The notes under the pieces are model-generated. The model was not told where the DNA came from. It was given only the letters and a program-made list of their open reading frames with translations, and ran no database searches. From the NCBI GenBank assembly GCA_964615365.1, contig CAZTOU010000020.1, positions 1-64,000 on the forward strand: 64,000 bases of DNA. The letters run 5' to 3'. Of the stretch, positions 51,183 to 59,097 are shown piece after piece (positions within the stretch are counted from its first letter, which is position 1; every line of letters starts with the position of its first letter). This DNA is from CAVXZE01 sp964615365 (GTDB lineage: Bacteria > Myxococcota_A > UBA9160 > UBA6930). Both the position numbers and the translations under genes were made by a program.

Positions 51183-52415
51183 GTGCTGGACCTGCTGCAC
51201 CGCACCTACCAGAGCCTGCGCGCACACGCGCTGCGCTTCACGCTGACCTCGATGGGAATCCTCTGGGGAACGGCGATGCTCACCATTCTGGTGTCCTACA
51301 ACGACGGGTACGACCGTCACTTCCGGGCCCAGATCGACAAGGTGGGGCCGCGCATCGTCTACGTCTTTCCGGGCGTGAAGCTGAAGCAGCGCGTGGGGGA
51401 GCGGGGGAGCCGTCCCGTAGAGCTGGAGAACGACGACGCGGAGCACGTGGCGGCGCTCCACTCGGTCGAGCACGCCGCGCCCAACCTGCGGGTGGGCCTC
51501 CAGGTGCACCGTTTCGAGCGCACGACCAAGCTGCTCTGGACCTTCGGCGTCACCCCTGCCACGGCCGCGATCCGCAACTACGAGGTGGCGGAGGGCCGCT
51601 TCCTGCGCGACGAGGACGTGGAGAAGAACGAGCGCGTGGTCTTCCTGGGCGCGAAGGCGGCGCGACGTCTCTTCGGGCGAAGGCCCGCCGTGGGTCGGAC
51701 GGTCCAGATCGAGGGAATCCCGTTCTCGGTGATCGGCGTGGGCCGCGAGAAGGGCGATCAGATCGTCAACATCGGACCCCGCGACGACGAGCTCTCCTTG
51801 ATCCCGATCACCACGGCCCAGCGCCGCTTCACCCGCGAGGACCGGATCGGCGCCATGGTCTTCGCGCCCAGAGCGCGGAAGGCGAGTGAGGACGCGATCC
51901 GCCAGGTGCGGCAGGTGCTCGGCCTGCGCCACCACTTCCGCCCCGACGACGACCGAGCGCTCGCCTTCGTCGACATCCAGGAGGTGGTGAAGCTGCTCGA
52001 CGCCCTGGGCCTCGGCACCGAGATCTTCCTCACCTCCGCCGGACTGATCACGCTGCTGGTGGGCGCGGTGGGCGTGATGAACATCATGCTGGTGGTGGTC
52101 GGAGAGCGGACGCGCGAGGTGGGCCTGTGCAAGGCGCTGGGCGCCTCGAACCGGGACGTCTTCGTGCAGTTCCTGGCGGAGGCCCTGGCGATGACGGTGA
52201 TCGCGGGAGCGCTCGGCGGCGTCCTGGGCGGGCTCGCCGTGGAATGGATCGGCAGCCGGGTCCCCGAAACCCTGGTCTACCCCACGCCCTACCTGGAGTG
52301 GTCCACCGTGGCGCTCCTGGCCCTGGCGCTGGTGGGCGTCGGCCTCGCGTCGGGTGTGATCCCCGCCCGCCGTGCCGCGCGCATCGACCCAGCGATCTCG
52401 CTGCGGTCGCTCTGA
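51183..52415 (+). CDS. MacB-type permease
   Basis: This 410-residue intact second permease has an N-terminal helix (FTLTSMGILWGTAMLTILVSYNDGY), a periplasmic MacB-PCD domain with a LGAKAARRLFG segment, and three C-terminal helices. GVMNIMLVVVGERTREVGLCKALGASNRDV and PARRAARIDPAISLRSL are family hallmarks. GTG 51183 is 3 nt after the previous stop. Two different permeases per ATPase suggests a heterodimeric LolCE/MacB-like machine, so loss of the first would leave an incomplete exporter. Confidence 0.9.
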   Translation: MLDLLHRTYQSLRAHALRFTLTSMGILWGTAMLTILVSYNDGYDRHFRAQIDKVGPRIVYVFPGVKLKQRVGERGSRPVELENDDAEHVAALHSVEHAAPNLRVGLQVHRFERTTKLLWTFGVTPATAAIRNYEVAEGRFLRDEDVEKNERVVFLGAKAARRLFGRRPAVGRTVQIEGIPFSVIGVGREKGDQIVNIGPRDDELSLIPITTAQRRFTREDRIGAMVFAPRARKASEDAIRQVRQVLGLRHHFRPDDDRALAFVDIQEVVKLLDALGLGTEIFLTSAGLITLLVGAVGVMNIMLVVVGERTREVGLCKALGASNRDVFVQFLAEALAMTVIAGALGGVLGGLAVEWIGSRVPETLVYPTPYLEWSTVALLALALVGVGLASGVIPARRAARIDPAISLRSL

Positions 52416-52494
52416 GGCCCGCGGCGCGGCTTCGTGTCGAACTTCGCCGGCCGCGATAGGATCCGGGCGGAGCAAGCTGTCGAAGGAGGGTCGG

Positions 52495-53302
52495 ATGCGC
52501 GGTCTGCGTCTCGTGGTGATCGTCGCCCTGGTTCTGGCGGGGCTCGTCTGGCTGGCCTGGCGCTCCGGCGAGCGCGAGCCCGTGAACGAGATCGCACTCG
52601 CCGAGGCCGAGCTCGGAATCGACCTCGAGTCGCATCGGATCCCGGCTGGCGACGTCACCCTGCACGTGGTGGCGGCGGGTCCTGCTGCACGGCTTCCCGG
52701 AGTTCTGGTATAGCTGGCGCCATCAGCTCGCCGCCCACGTCGTCGCCGGCCACGACGTGGGCGGCGGCGTGGCCTGGCGGCTCGTCCTCCTGCGTCCCGA
52801 CCGGGTGCGCAAGGCGGTGATCTTCAACGCCGGGCACCCGTTCGTCTGGCGGCGCGCGCGCCCCGCGGACGACGTCGAGACGATCAGCTGGTTCCGCAGC
52901 TTCTTCCGGCTGCCCTGGCTTCCCGAGCTGGTGGTGCGCAGCGGCGACTGGTGGCTGCTCTCGCGGAACCTGCGCGCGACGAGCCGCCCGGGCACCTTCG
53001 ACGATGAAACGCTCGACATCTACAAGGCGGCGTGGAGCCGGGAGAACGCCATCTCCACCATGATCCACGTCTACCGCGCGACGATCGTCGAGGTGCCGGA
53101 AGCGCAGGGCGAGCCCACCGTCCCCGTGCGCGTCGTCTGGGGCGAGGACGACGCCTTCTTCCCGCCCGCGGCAGCGGAGCTCACCGCCGAACTCGCGGGG
53201 CCGGGCGGCTTCACCCTGATCCCCGACACCACCCACTGGATCCTGCTCGAGGAGCCCGATCTCACCAGCCGAGAGATGATCGAGTTCTTCCGCAGCCCGT
53301 GA
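52495..53302 (+). pseudogene. Decayed alpha/beta hydrolase (epoxide-hydrolase type)
   Basis: A membrane-anchored hydrolase starts at ATG 52495 with AAGGAGG and helix LVVIVALVLAGLVWLAW. It runs in frame to HVVAAG and then shifts by one frame to VLLHGFPEFWYSWRHQLAA from 52679. This is followed directly by HVVAGHDVGGGVAWRL, so about 45 residues normally holding the APDLRGYG region are absent. The rest runs to 53302 with VRVVWGEDDAFFP and the catalytic His in TTHW. The nucleophile Asp (GHDVGG) survives. Two independent lesions make this a convincing pseudogene. Confidence 0.78.
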
Positions 53303-53328
53303 TCCGCCTACACGGTTCCTATGTTCTC

Positions 53329-53345
53329 GCTGGCTGCGGGCCAGC
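53329..53345. terminator. Hairpin between convergent genes
   Basis: GCTGGC-TGCGG-GCCAGC is a perfect 6-bp stem in the 66-bp spacer between the hydrolase pseudogene and the luciferase-like gene. It has no T tract, so terminator function is tentative. Confidence 0.35.
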
Positions 53346-53368
53346 TCCAGGCGCCGCAACCCCGCCGA

Positions 53369-54382
53369 TCACGTGCCCCGCAGGTCTGCCACCACGTCCG
53401 CCCACTGGGTGGGATCGGGGGCGCGGTTGTGGGTGAGGCTCACGCCGTCCGCAATACCCTCGAGGCGTTCACGGAGCTTGGCCGCGATCTCCTTGCGCGG
53501 GCCCACTACGGCGAGGGTCTCGAAGACCCGGTCGTCGATGAGATCCGTCATCTCGTCCCAGCGGCCCTCCTTGGAGAGGCGGTTGAGCTCGCCGTGCATC
53601 TCCTCCCAGCCGTGGCACGCCAGGGTGGGGAGATAGGCGGGCGTCGATCCGTAAAAGGCGAGCTGCTTGCGGGCGGCGAGCTTCACGCGCTCGAACTCCT
53701 CCTCGCCGTCGGCGGTCACGGTGAGGGTCGAGCAGATGATCTCGATGTCCTCGCGGCTGCGGCCGCTCTTCGCGAGGCCCTTCTCGAGGGCCGGCATGGT
53801 GTTCTCGAGGAGCGACCTACGGCTGTTGAAGGGGTGGGCGAAGAAGCCGTCGGCCGTCTCGCCCGCCACGGCAGTCATGAGGGGGCCGAAGCCTCCCGTG
53901 AAAATAGGGGGCCGACCGAAGGGATTGGGGCCCGGATCAAAGGCGGGAATCATGATCGTGTGGCGGTAGAACTCGCCGCGGAAGTCGAGCTTCGCTTTCC
54001 CTTCCCAGGTGTCGAAGATGGCCTTGATCGCGAGGACGATCTCGCGCATGCGCGCCGCGGGCTTCGACCAGGGCATGGAGAAACGCTTCTCGATGTGGGG
54101 CCGCACCTGGGAGCCGAGGCCGAGGATGAAGCGCCCCTCGCTGATGACTTGTAGACCGTGGGCGAGGTTCGCGAGGTTCATGGGGTTGCGCGCGAAGGCG
54201 ATCGCTACCGCCGTGCCGAGGCGCAGCCGACTCGTATGCTCCGAGGCGAGCACCAGGGGGAGAAAGGGATCGAGCTTCGCCTCGAAGCTGAAGGCGCCGT
54301 CGTAGCCAATCGCCTCCAAGTGGGCGAAGGTAGCCCGCGCATCGCGCGGGTCTTCCATGGGAGCGGTGGTGTAGACCTTCAT
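53369..54382 (-). CDS. Luciferase-like (F420-type) oxidoreductase
   Basis: This 337-residue TIM-barrel protein of the luciferase-like monooxygenase family is of the kind often using F420. VLASEHTSRLRLGTAVAIAFARNPMNLANLA and GRFILGLGSQVRPHIEKRF match a LLM subgroup with F420-dependent assignments (TIGR03617-like). The cofactor is inferred by family; FMN remains possible. ATG 54382 overlaps the preceding SDR stop (ATGA). As the last gene of a coupled transporter-SDR-LLM operon it probably oxidises or reduces the imported compound. Confidence 0.85.
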   Translation of the reverse strand: MKVYTTAPMEDPRDARATFAHLEAIGYDGAFSFEAKLDPFLPLVLASEHTSRLRLGTAVAIAFARNPMNLANLAHGLQVISEGRFILGLGSQVRPHIEKRFSMPWSKPAARMREIVLAIKAIFDTWEGKAKLDFRGEFYRHTIMIPAFDPGPNPFGRPPIFTGGFGPLMTAVAGETADGFFAHPFNSRRSLLENTMPALEKGLAKSGRSREDIEIICSTLTVTADGEEEFERVKLAARKQLAFYGSTPAYLPTLACHGWEEMHGELNRLSKEGRWDEMTDLIDDRVFETLAVVGPRKEIAAKLRERLEGIADGVSLTHNRAPDPTQWADVVADLRGT

Positions 54383-55248
54383 CGATGCTCCCTGAGACTC
54401 GCCCCGGTCCAGCCTTCGCTGAGCTCCCAGAGGCGCTTTGCGTCCTCGTCGTTCATTGCCTGCTCGGCGGGCTCGTGCTCCTTGCAGTCGTAGTAGTAAC
54501 GCCCGGTCTCGCCTTCGACCTCGGAAGAGGTGCAGAGGTAGATGCCCGTCTCGGCGCCCTTCTCGGGGCTTCGCGAGAAGGGACGAAGCAGGCTCATCAC
54601 GATCCGGGCGAGCAGGCCGTTGTTCTTCGAGAATTCGCTCCCCACCATGCCCGGATGGAAGGCGTTGACCGTGATGCCGCGCCCCTCGAGGCGACGGGCG
54701 AGCTCCCGGGTGAAGAGGATGTTGGCGAGCTTCGAGCTCCCGTAGGCGCGCATGATGCTGAACTTCTTCTCGGCCCGGAGGTTGTCGAAGTCGAGGCGAC
54801 CGCCGGAGGATCTGTGCGCGTCGGAGGCGGTGTTGACGATCCGGGCCGGCGCCGACGCCTCGAGCCGCTCCACGAGGAGGAGCGTCAGAAGGAAATGGCC
54901 GATGTGGTTCACCCCGAAGGTGGTCTCGAAGCCGTCCACCGTCTCGGTCTTCCTCTGCATGATGACGCCCGCGTTGTTGAAGAGCACGTGCAGGGGTCGA
55001 TCCGTCGCGAGATAGGCCTCGGCGATCGCGTGGATGTCCCTCTGGGATCCGAGATCACCCACGAAAAGCGAAGCGCAGTCGCGCCGGGTTTGTTGCGCGA
55101 TCTCCCGCTGAAGCGCTTCTCCCTTGCTGCGATTGCGACAGACCAGCGCGACGTCGGCGCCCATCTCTGCGAGCTGGATCGCTCCGGCTCTTCCGAGTCC
55201 GGCGGTGCAACCGGTGACCATGACCTGTCGGCCCGTCCGAGAACTCAT
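54379..55248 (-). CDS. Short-chain dehydrogenase/reductase
   Basis: This 289-residue Rossmann-fold oxidoreductase has the cofactor loop TGCTAGLGRAGA near residue 12-24 and NNAGVIMQ near 90. The catalytic triad region has the Ser in NTASDAHRS and YGSSK with Tyr and Lys. The N terminus, which resembles the retinol dehydrogenase / WW-oxidoreductase type (VCRNRSKGE), favours NADP. ATG 55248 overlaps the transporter stop (ATGA). The alcohol or ketone substrate is unknown. Confidence 0.9.
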   Translation of the reverse strand: MSSRTGRQVMVTGCTAGLGRAGAIQLAEMGADVALVCRNRSKGEALQREIAQQTRRDCASLFVGDLGSQRDIHAIAEAYLATDRPLHVLFNNAGVIMQRKTETVDGFETTFGVNHIGHFLLTLLLVERLEASAPARIVNTASDAHRSSGGRLDFDNLRAEKKFSIMRAYGSSKLANILFTRELARRLEGRGITVNAFHPGMVGSEFSKNNGLLARIVMSLLRPFSRSPEKGAETGIYLCTSSEVEGETGRYYYDCKEHEPAEQAMNDEDAKRLWELSEGWTGASLREHR

Positions 55249-56618
55249 GCCCGTGCCGCCCTCTTCTGCTCCTCGATCAGCCTGCGGATACGTCCGTGTT
55301 CCTCGAGCGTGATCGGGTAGTAGCGCAACAGGTAGGCGCTGGTGGCGAAGCAGATGGCGGGAACGACGCAGTAGAGAATCCTCAGTGTCCAGAGCACGCG
55401 GGGGGTCTGATCTTGGTTTGGCACGTATCCCGTCACCTGGAGGGCATACATTCCGACGAACACGGCCAGACCCAGCGCTGACTTGTCGATGAAGGACCAG
55501 ACTCCGAAATGGGCTCCTTCTCTGCGTCTGCCGGTCTCGAGCTCGTCCATGTCGATCACGTCGGCCATCATCGAGGGAGCCAGGGCCATCGTGCATCCGT
55601 ACCCGAATCCGGCGAACACGGCCATCAGAAACCAGACCACGTAGGTTCCCTCGTGCAGGTAGGTGCCGAGGGCGAAAGTCACGGACGAGAGTATCAGCGC
55701 GCGCGTCCAGGTCTCCTTCTTGCCGATGCTGCGTGAGAGACGCGTCCAGAACACGATGGATAGCGCGGCCATCAGGATGTAGGTCATGATGACGTAGGGT
55801 GCGGCCTTCGGTACGCAGACCAGATACTCCGCCACGTACAGGAACAGCAGCGGCACGAATGCATTGCCGACCAGTGCGACCACGAACGCAACCACCAGGG
55901 TTCGAAAGGGCCGGTTCCTGAAGAGAGTCTTCAAGCCCTCTCCGATGGCAATCCGCGTCTGCTTCTGGACCGCGAGGTTCTCTCTCACGCTGAAGTAGCA
56001 GATCAGGATGAAGACGGCGGTGAGGCCACCCACCGTTGCCGCCATGTAGGAGAAACCCCTGACCTCGCCTCCGAACCGAGAGGCAAACAGGGCGGGTGCC
56101 ACCGCGCCGATAAGTGTGCCCAGGAGCCCAAGCGCCTCTCTCACACCGGTGAGGCGCGTACGCTCGTGGTAATCCATGGTCAGCTCCGCCCCCAGGGAGT
56201 TGTGGGGAATGGAGAAGACGGTCCAGAAGGTGTAGGTGGCCAGGTATGCGAGGGTCAGGTGGGTGAACAGGGCCCAGTCCTCGAGGCCATCGGGGGGAGA
56301 CCAGAGATAGAAGTAGGCGATGGCGACGGGAATCGCGCTCACCAGGAAGTACGGGCGACGCCGCCCCAGGCGTGATTTGGTGGCATCCGAGACGTATCCC
56401 ATGATCGGGTCGGTCAGACCGTCCCAGAAGCGGCCGATCAGAAAGGTCCAGGCGATGAAGGCGGGAGCGAGCAGCAGCGTATCTGTGTAGAACTTGGACA
56501 GGTAGATGGCCACCGTGACGAACATCAAGGCCGATCCGGAACGCGGAAGTGCGTAGGCGATGACCACGCCGTTCGAAAGCGTTCGCTCGCTGGGTTCGGC
56601 CGGAGAGGTCTGGGTCAC
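55245..56618 (-). CDS. GPH-family (MFS) cation symporter
   Basis: This roughly 457-residue inner-membrane protein has twelve hydrophobic segments and the glycoside-pentoside-hexuronide signature WDGLTDPIMGYVSDATKSRLGRRRPY near residue 65. SIPHNSLGAELTMDYHERTRL and MMADVIDMDELETGRRREG in the second half are diagnostic. It imports sugars, sugar acids or, in MFS-2-like members, lipids with a cation. GTG 56618 is chosen as the start of homology; ATG 56735 in the same frame would add 39 non-conserved residues. It is the first gene of the coupled operon. Confidence 0.87.
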   Translation of the reverse strand: MTQTSPAEPSERTLSNGVVIAYALPRSGSALMFVTVAIYLSKFYTDTLLLAPAFIAWTFLIGRFWDGLTDPIMGYVSDATKSRLGRRRPYFLVSAIPVAIAYFYLWSPPDGLEDWALFTHLTLAYLATYTFWTVFSIPHNSLGAELTMDYHERTRLTGVREALGLLGTLIGAVAPALFASRFGGEVRGFSYMAATVGGLTAVFILICYFSVRENLAVQKQTRIAIGEGLKTLFRNRPFRTLVVAFVVALVGNAFVPLLFLYVAEYLVCVPKAAPYVIMTYILMAALSIVFWTRLSRSIGKKETWTRALILSSVTFALGTYLHEGTYVVWFLMAVFAGFGYGCTMALAPSMMADVIDMDELETGRRREGAHFGVWSFIDKSALGLAVFVGMYALQVTGYVPNQDQTPRVLWTLRILYCVVPAICFATSAYLLRYYPITLEEHGRIRRLIEEQKRAARA

Positions 56619-56784
56619 GAGGATGTGGTCTCTTGATTCGTTCGGGCCGGAATCACTGGCCTTTCGCAGCTCGGATTGAGGAAGAGGCCGCAGCGGAGCG
56701 GACAGGCGGCGATCCGACCCGAGACGGTACCGCATCGGCCAGGGCCCAGAGCAGTTTGGTTCATGCGCCGTTCTTCCGCTCCGA

Positions 56785-58146
56785 TCAGTCGCTCGGAATC
56801 AACCCTCCCAGATCGTACTTCTTGATCTTGTGGCGCAGGGTGCTGCGGGCCAGCTCCAGGCGCCGCGCCGCCCGGGATACGTTTCCGCCGGTGGACTCCA
56901 ACACTGAGGCGATCCTCTCGGATTCCGGACGCTCCCGGTACCGCTCGGGGCGCTCGGCCAGGGCGGCGTGGCGGGGGGCGGCCTCGGGATCGGCGACCTC
57001 CTCGAGAGCCGCGGCGTCGAGGCGGCCGTCGGGGTGCAGCACCAGGAGCCGCTCCAGGAGGTTCATGAGCTGCCGGACGTTTCCGGGCCAGGGACGGGCG
57101 GCGAGGCGATCGATCAGCGCCGCGCTCGGCTTCGGAGGCGGGAGGCCGAGGCGCCGCGCGTGCTCCAGGAGCCCGCGGACGACCAGGTCCGGGATGTCCT
57201 CGCGGCGATCGCAGAGCGGTGGGACCGAGATGCGGAGCACGTTCAGCCGGTAGTAGAGGTCCTCCCGGAAGCGGCGCTCCCGAACCGCGCGCTCGAGATC
57301 GATGTTGGTGGCGGTGATCACCCGCGCCCTCATGGTCAGGGTGCGGGTACCCCCGACGCGCTCGAACCTCCGCTCTTGAAGCACCCGCAGGAGCTTCGCC
57401 TGGAGGGACGGCGCCAGGTCTCCGATCTCGTCGAGAAAGAGGGTCCCCGATCCCGCGAGCTCGAAGCGCCCGACGCGTCGCGCTTCCGCTCCCGTGAACG
57501 CCCCGCGCTCGTGCCCGAAGAGCTCGCTCTCGATCACGGACGCCGAGAGCGCGGCGCAGTCGACGTGAACCAAGGACCGTTCGCGTCGCTCCGAGCGAAG
57601 GTGAACGCCCCGCGCCACCAGGCCCTTGCCCGATCCCGTCTCGCCGGTGACCAGCAGCGTCGCCGAGCTGGCGGCAGCCATGACGACCAGGCGGCGCAGC
57701 TTCCGGATCTCCTGCCCCCGTCCATCGAAATCCGGCGCGCCCTCCCGCGACTCTTCGACGGAGAGGCGAGAGAGGGACCTCTGCGCCACGGCTTCCGGGT
57801 CTTCCGGAAGCTCGATCACATCGGCGACACCGATGCGCATCAGGTCGACGACCTCAGAGGTCGCGACGTTCCGCACCAGCACCACGAGGGGCGTCTCGGG
57901 GTGGGCGTTGCCCAGCCGTCGAACCCGGCGGAACTCCTCGCGGGATCCGCCGAGCAGCCCCGCGACGCAGAGCGCGGGGGCGTCGGGAGCCGCTGCGGCG
58001 CATCCGTCATCGTCGACCAGGAGGGTTTCGATCCCCCGCGCGCGGGCGAGCCGCCGGAGGCACTCCCCGTATCGCGGCTCGACTCCGATCACCACCACCG
58101 GTGCGGCTCCCATGACCCTGGCCCCCGCGTGGACGAAGCGCATCAT
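56785..58146 (-). CDS. Sigma-54-dependent activator with degenerate receiver
   Basis: This is a 453-residue bacterial enhancer-binding protein. The N-terminal ~130 residues fold like a response-regulator receiver, but the phospho-acceptor position reads LCVAGLLGG without an aspartate. The central AAA+ domain has GETGSGKG (about 167-174), the sigma-54 contact loop GAFTGA near 214, LFLDEIGDL and the RFREDLYYRLNVL segment. A Fis-type HTH (GGNVSRAARRLELARSTLRHKIKKY) ends the protein. Activity is likely controlled by a partner or ligand rather than direct phosphorylation. It lies 111 bp downstream of the LolA-like gene on the same strand. Confidence 0.9.
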   Translation of the reverse strand: MMRFVHAGARVMGAAPVVVIGVEPRYGECLRRLARARGIETLLVDDDGCAAAAPDAPALCVAGLLGGSREEFRRVRRLGNAHPETPLVVLVRNVATSEVVDLMRIGVADVIELPEDPEAVAQRSLSRLSVEESREGAPDFDGRGQEIRKLRRLVVMAAASSATLLVTGETGSGKGLVARGVHLRSERRERSLVHVDCAALSASVIESELFGHERGAFTGAEARRVGRFELAGSGTLFLDEIGDLAPSLQAKLLRVLQERRFERVGGTRTLTMRARVITATNIDLERAVRERRFREDLYYRLNVLRISVPPLCDRREDIPDLVVRGLLEHARRLGLPPPKPSAALIDRLAARPWPGNVRQLMNLLERLLVLHPDGRLDAAALEEVADPEAAPRHAALAERPERYRERPESERIASVLESTGGNVSRAARRLELARSTLRHKIKKYDLGGLIPSD

Positions 58147-58257
58147 TGCGTCGAGAACGCGACCCTATTCCGGACCACCGGTCGGCGACAATGCCAGGGA
58201 TCGACCGCGGGCGTATTCGAGGGTCAGCGCCCGTTCGATGGCGTCCGCCCGCGCGCG

Positions 58258-59097
58258 TCACTCCTTGTGGAAGCCGCGCTGCGCCTGGAGCGTGACCAGC
58301 GAGAAGATGCGATCGTCGATCTCGGGGTCGATCTCGAGCTCCGAAATCTCGACGTCGGTCTCGCTGCCGCGGACGGTGTCGACCACGTGGATGCGGGTGG
58401 GAATCAGGTTCTCTCCCGACCTCCGGATCGACGCGCGGGGGAAGCGAACCACCCGCGAGGCCTGCGCATCGCCGGCCTTGTAGTAGCGCAGCTCGAGGAT
58501 GGCGAGATCCGACTTCGCGGCGACGAAGGCGACCCGCTGGTGGCTGTCGTCCTCCTTCGGCCGGGTGGTGATGACGTGAGCGGGCTCCCCCTGCACCACT
58601 TCCCCATCGAGCGACTCGATCCCGTAGTCCTCCGCGCGCTGACGATCGAGATCCCGGTAGGTCAGGTCGCTGCCCAGGAAGGAATCGGCCCTGCGACTCA
58701 TCGACATTCGACGCACTCGCCCCAGGGAGGGGAGATAGACGAACGCGTCGTCACTCCGATCGTGGGCCTCGATGCTGAGGATGGTCATCCCGCGCAGGTG
58801 CTCCGGCGCGATAAGGCGTCCGATCGAATGCATGCGCCCATCGATGTGCTTGGAGAGTGTCCGGATGCGTCGGCGTCGTTCAGCGCCTCGGCCGTCTCGC
58901 ATCCGGAGATCGATGAGAGCCCTGGAGTCGCAGTCGTAGCGGATCGCGACCGCCCTGGTGAGCAGATCTCGGGCCAGATCAAAGGACTCCCGAGCTTCGA
59001 CAGGCGCGTCCTGCGGAGGCTCGGCGCGGGAACCGGAAGCGCCCAGCATCGAGACGAGGAGGACGACACCGAGCATCGAAGCCAGGGGTCTCACCAT
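58258..59097 (-). CDS. LolA-like outer-membrane lipoprotein-sorting protein
   Basis: This 279-residue periplasmic protein has a signal peptide (LASMLGVVLLVSMLGASGSRA). It then has a twisted beta-sheet domain of the COG2834 type, with DAFVYLPSLGRVRRMSMSRRADSFLGSDLTYRDL, the usual hallmark. Family members shuttle lipids or lipoproteins and are often encoded beside RND permeases. Its ATG shares one base with the stop of the giant RND-kinase gene, so the two products are made together. The likely role is to accept or deliver the hydrophobic cargo of that permease. Confidence 0.85.
   Translation of the reverse strand: MVRPLASMLGVVLLVSMLGASGSRAEPPQDAPVEARESFDLARDLLTRAVAIRYDCDSRALIDLRMRDGRGAERRRRIRTLSKHIDGRMHSIGRLIAPEHLRGMTILSIEAHDRSDDAFVYLPSLGRVRRMSMSRRADSFLGSDLTYRDLDRQRAEDYGIESLDGEVVQGEPAHVITTRPKEDDSHQRVAFVAAKSDLAILELRYYKAGDAQASRVVRFPRASIRRSGENLIPTRIHVVDTVRGSETDVEISELEIDPEIDDRIFSLVTLQAQRGFHKE

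Noticed and set aside
52681..53302. A short independent hydrolase starting at GTG 52757
   Set aside because: The frame upstream continues into HGFPEF and the nucleophile segment, so it is the rear part of a broken longer gene.
58147..58257. TGGCATTGTCGCCGA as a sigma-54 promoter before the activator gene
   Set aside because: The -12 element lacks GC at the required position.
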